From contig PLSZ01000233.1 of assembly GCA_003164305.1 (NCBI GenBank), positions 1 to 7,092 on the forward strand: a DNA stretch of 7,092 nt, written 5' to 3'. Position 1 is the first letter of the stretch; each line of letters begins with the position of its first letter. This document shows positions 5,618 through 7,092 of this stretch, piece by piece. This DNA comes from Acetobacteraceae bacterium (GTDB lineage Bacteria > Pseudomonadota > Alphaproteobacteria > Acetobacterales > Acetobacteraceae). The position numbers and the translations under genes were made by a program. Under the pieces are notes generated by a model that did not search any database, was not told the DNA's origin, and saw only the letters and a list, made by a program, of their open reading frames with translations.

Positions 5618-6379
5618 GTGCCTCTGCTCGAAATCCATTCCCTGACCCGCAGCTTCGACGGCGTGCATGCGCTGCGTGGCGTCGAACTGTCCGTGGAGGC
5701 CGGCCGCGTGACCGGCCTGATCGGTCCCAACGGGGCGGGCAAAACCACGCTATTCAACTGCATCTCCGGCATGTTGCGGCCGGACTCCGGCGACATTCGT
5801 TTCGCCGGCCAGTCGATCGCCGGCTGGCGGCCCGATCGCATCACGCGCGCCGGCCTGGTGCGTACGTTCCAGATCGCGCACGGTTTTCCGCGCCTTTCCG
5901 TGTTGGAGAACCTGTTGCTGTACGGTCCGCGCCAGCCTGGCGAACGCGTGCTACCCGCTATAATGCGGCCGCGCGCCGCGCGCCGCCGCGATGCGGAATT
6001 GCTGGAACAGGCGGTGACCATTGCCCATCGGCTGAATTTGAACGGCGTGTTGGACAATCGCGCGGCGGACCTCTCGGGCGGCCAGAAAAAGTTGCTGGAG
6101 ATCGGCCGCGCGTTGATGGCCGAACCGCGTCTGCTGCTGCTGGATGAGCCGGTCGCCGGGGTCAATCCGACGCTGGCGCGCGATATCGCCGCGCATCTGC
6201 GCGCGTTGGCCGGCGAAGGCATTACCGTGCTGCTGATCGAGCATCACATGGATACCATCGCGGCACTCTGCGATCCGGTGATCGTCATGGCCGAGGGCGT
6301 AAAACTGCGTGAGGGCAGCTTCGACGAACTCGCCAACGACCCGATCGTGCGGGAAGCCTATATGGGCCGCCGGCGATGA
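5618..6379 (+). CDS. livG: Branched-chain amino-acid/amide (HAAT) ABC transporter ATPase, LivG type
   Basis: This 253-residue ATPase carries all catalytic motifs: Walker A GPNGAGKT (36-43), Q-loop Gln85 (RTFQIAH), signature LSGGQ (152-156), Walker B LLLLDEP (172-178) and switch His209 (LLIEHHMD). RTFQ...FPRLSVLENL and the LDEPVAGVNP block are typical of LivG. It powers uptake through inner-membrane permeases (LivH/LivM) with a periplasmic binding protein; those genes are not in the window. The frame stays open far upstream, antisense to the dioxygenase, so the start must be chosen. GTG at 5618 gives VPLLEIHSLTRSFDG, which aligns with family N-termini. There is no clear ribosome site before it, so leaderless or weak initiation is possible. 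The substrate could be an amino acid, amide, urea or other small organic acid; the gene symbol is by family only. Confidence 0.9.
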   Translation: MPLLEIHSLTRSFDGVHALRGVELSVEAGRVTGLIGPNGAGKTTLFNCISGMLRPDSGDIRFAGQSIAGWRPDRITRAGLVRTFQIAHGFPRLSVLENLLLYGPRQPGERVLPAIMRPRAARRRDAELLEQAVTIAHRLNLNGVLDNRAADLSGGQKKLLEIGRALMAEPRLLLLDEPVAGVNPTLARDIAAHLRALAGEGITVLLIEHHMDTIAALCDPVIVMAEGVKLREGSFDELANDPIVREAYMGRRR

Positions 6380-7092
6380 GCCTGCTGGTCGCCACCGATA
6401 TCGTCGCCGGTTACGGCCGCGGCGACGAGATCCTGAAGGGCGCCAACCTCGTTATCGCGCCGAACGAAATCGTCGCCATCATCGGCCCGAACGGTGCCGG
6501 CAAGTCCACGCTGCTGAAGGTCATCGCCGGTTTGCTGCATCCGTCGCGCGGCGGCATCCTGCTGGACGGCCAGCCGATCCACACACTGTCGATGCGCGCC
6601 ATCGCCCGCGCCGGGGTCGCCTTCGTGCCACAGGAGGCAAACATTTTCCCCTCGCTGACCGTCCGGGAAAATCTGGAGATTGGCGGCTATCTCGATCCCG
6701 GGCGGGTTCGCGCCCGCACTGAAGAGGCGTTCGCGCGGTTTCCCATGCTGGCCGAGAAGCGCAATCGCGCCGCGCGCACATTGTCCGGCGGGCAGCGCCA
6801 GGTGCTGGCGATGGCGACGGCGCTCATGGTAGCGCCGCGGCTGTTGTTGCTTGACGAGCCCTCGGCGGGGCTGTCGCCGATCGCCGCCGAAACCTTGTTC
6901 GCCACCATCGTCGAGGTCAATCGAAGCGGCGTGGCGATCGCCATGGTCGAGCAGAACGCCAATGAGGCGCTGCTGATCGCGCATCGCGCGACAGTGCTTG
7001 TCGATGGGCGTAACAGACGCGATGGTAACGCCGCCGAGTTGCGGGCGGACCCGGAAATCGGCCGGCTGTTCCTCGGCTTTCAGGCGGAAGGT
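6376..7092 (+). CDS. livF: HAAT ABC transporter ATPase, LivF type (reaches window edge)
   Basis: The ATG overlaps the stop of the LivG-type gene (ATGA), implying translational coupling and equal amounts of the two ATPases. The 239 visible codons contain Walker A GPNGAGKS (37-44), Q-loop Gln86 (FVPQEANIF), SLTVRENLEIGGY, signature LSGGQ (136-140) and Walker B LLLLDEPSAGLSP (156-168). The switch region is VEQNA (191-195), with Gln in place of the usual His, which is characteristic of LivF and not a defect. No stop is reached, but LivF proteins are about 230-240 residues, so only a few codons should be missing. With the LivG-type partner it forms the nucleotide-binding pair; permease and binding-protein genes probably lie to the right or elsewhere. 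Confidence 0.92.
   Translation, partial: MSLLVATDIVAGYGRGDEILKGANLVIAPNEIVAIIGPNGAGKSTLLKVIAGLLHPSRGGILLDGQPIHTLSMRAIARAGVAFVPQEANIFPSLTVRENLEIGGYLDPGRVRARTEEAFARFPMLAEKRNRAARTLSGGQRQVLAMATALMVAPRLLLLDEPSAGLSPIAAETLFATIVEVNRSGVAIAMVEQNANEALLIAHRATVLVDGRNRRDGNAAELRADPEIGRLFLGFQAEG

Noticed and set aside
5601..5645. 14-codon upstream ORF (ATG at 5601) overlapping the LivG start as a possible leader peptide
   Set aside because: No ribosome site and no repeated amino-acid codons or attenuator hairpins; probably chance.
6376..7092. Loss of the ABC switch histidine in the second ATPase
   Set aside because: Gln at this place (VEQNA) is normal in LivF-type subunits, so it is not a defect.

Overview
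This window looks like chromosomal DNA from a GC-rich proteobacterium, most likely an alphaproteobacterium of the Acetobacteraceae/Rhodospirillales type. The composition is roughly two-thirds G+C by eye, and third codon positions are strongly G/C. Two promoter-like sites match the alphaproteobacterial EcfG stress-sigma consensus. The tRNA-Arg(ACG) genes and the metabolic genes (galactarate dehydratase, cytochrome b561, TauD-type dioxygenase, LivG/LivF ATPases) fit that setting. The taxon is inferred from gene content, not proven.

Layout, left to right. Positions 1-549 (minus) hold the N-terminal part of a GDSL/SGNH esterase that runs off the left edge. A 317-bp divergent control region follows, with an EcfG-like promoter for the esterase and a TACAAT/operator-like element for the next gene. 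Positions 867-2411 (plus) encode a complete galactarate dehydratase (GarD family), probably starting at a TTG codon. Positions 2506-2643 (minus) encode a 45-residue glycine-rich membrane peptide with a perfect Shine-Dalgarno sequence and, further upstream, a GGAAC-N16-CGTT stress-type promoter. A gene-poor stretch (2644-3104) holds only a doubtful 55-codon frame. Positions 3105-3644 (minus) encode a four-helix cytochrome b561. Two tRNA-Arg(ACG) genes follow on the minus strand (3785-3861 and 4231-4307), each with an encoded CCA and its own promoter of matching geometry. Positions 4388-5476 (minus) encode a TauD/TfdA-family Fe(II)/2-oxoglutarate dioxygenase. Divergent from it, 5618-6379 and 6376-7092 (plus) encode the two ATPases of a branched-chain amino-acid/amide (HAAT) type ABC importer, overlapping by ATGA. 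The second ATPase runs to the right edge.

How the parts may work together. The dioxygenase and the ABC ATPases share a 141-bp divergent region, so they may import and oxidise the same organic substrate; this is inference. GarD stands alone here, without the aldolase and reductase of the galactarate route. The cytochrome b561, the small membrane peptide and the tRNAs look like ordinary single-gene units. I saw no CRISPR array, phage, toxin system or intact mobile element. The most notable signals are the candidate general-stress promoters and the paired tRNA-Arg genes with parallel promoters.
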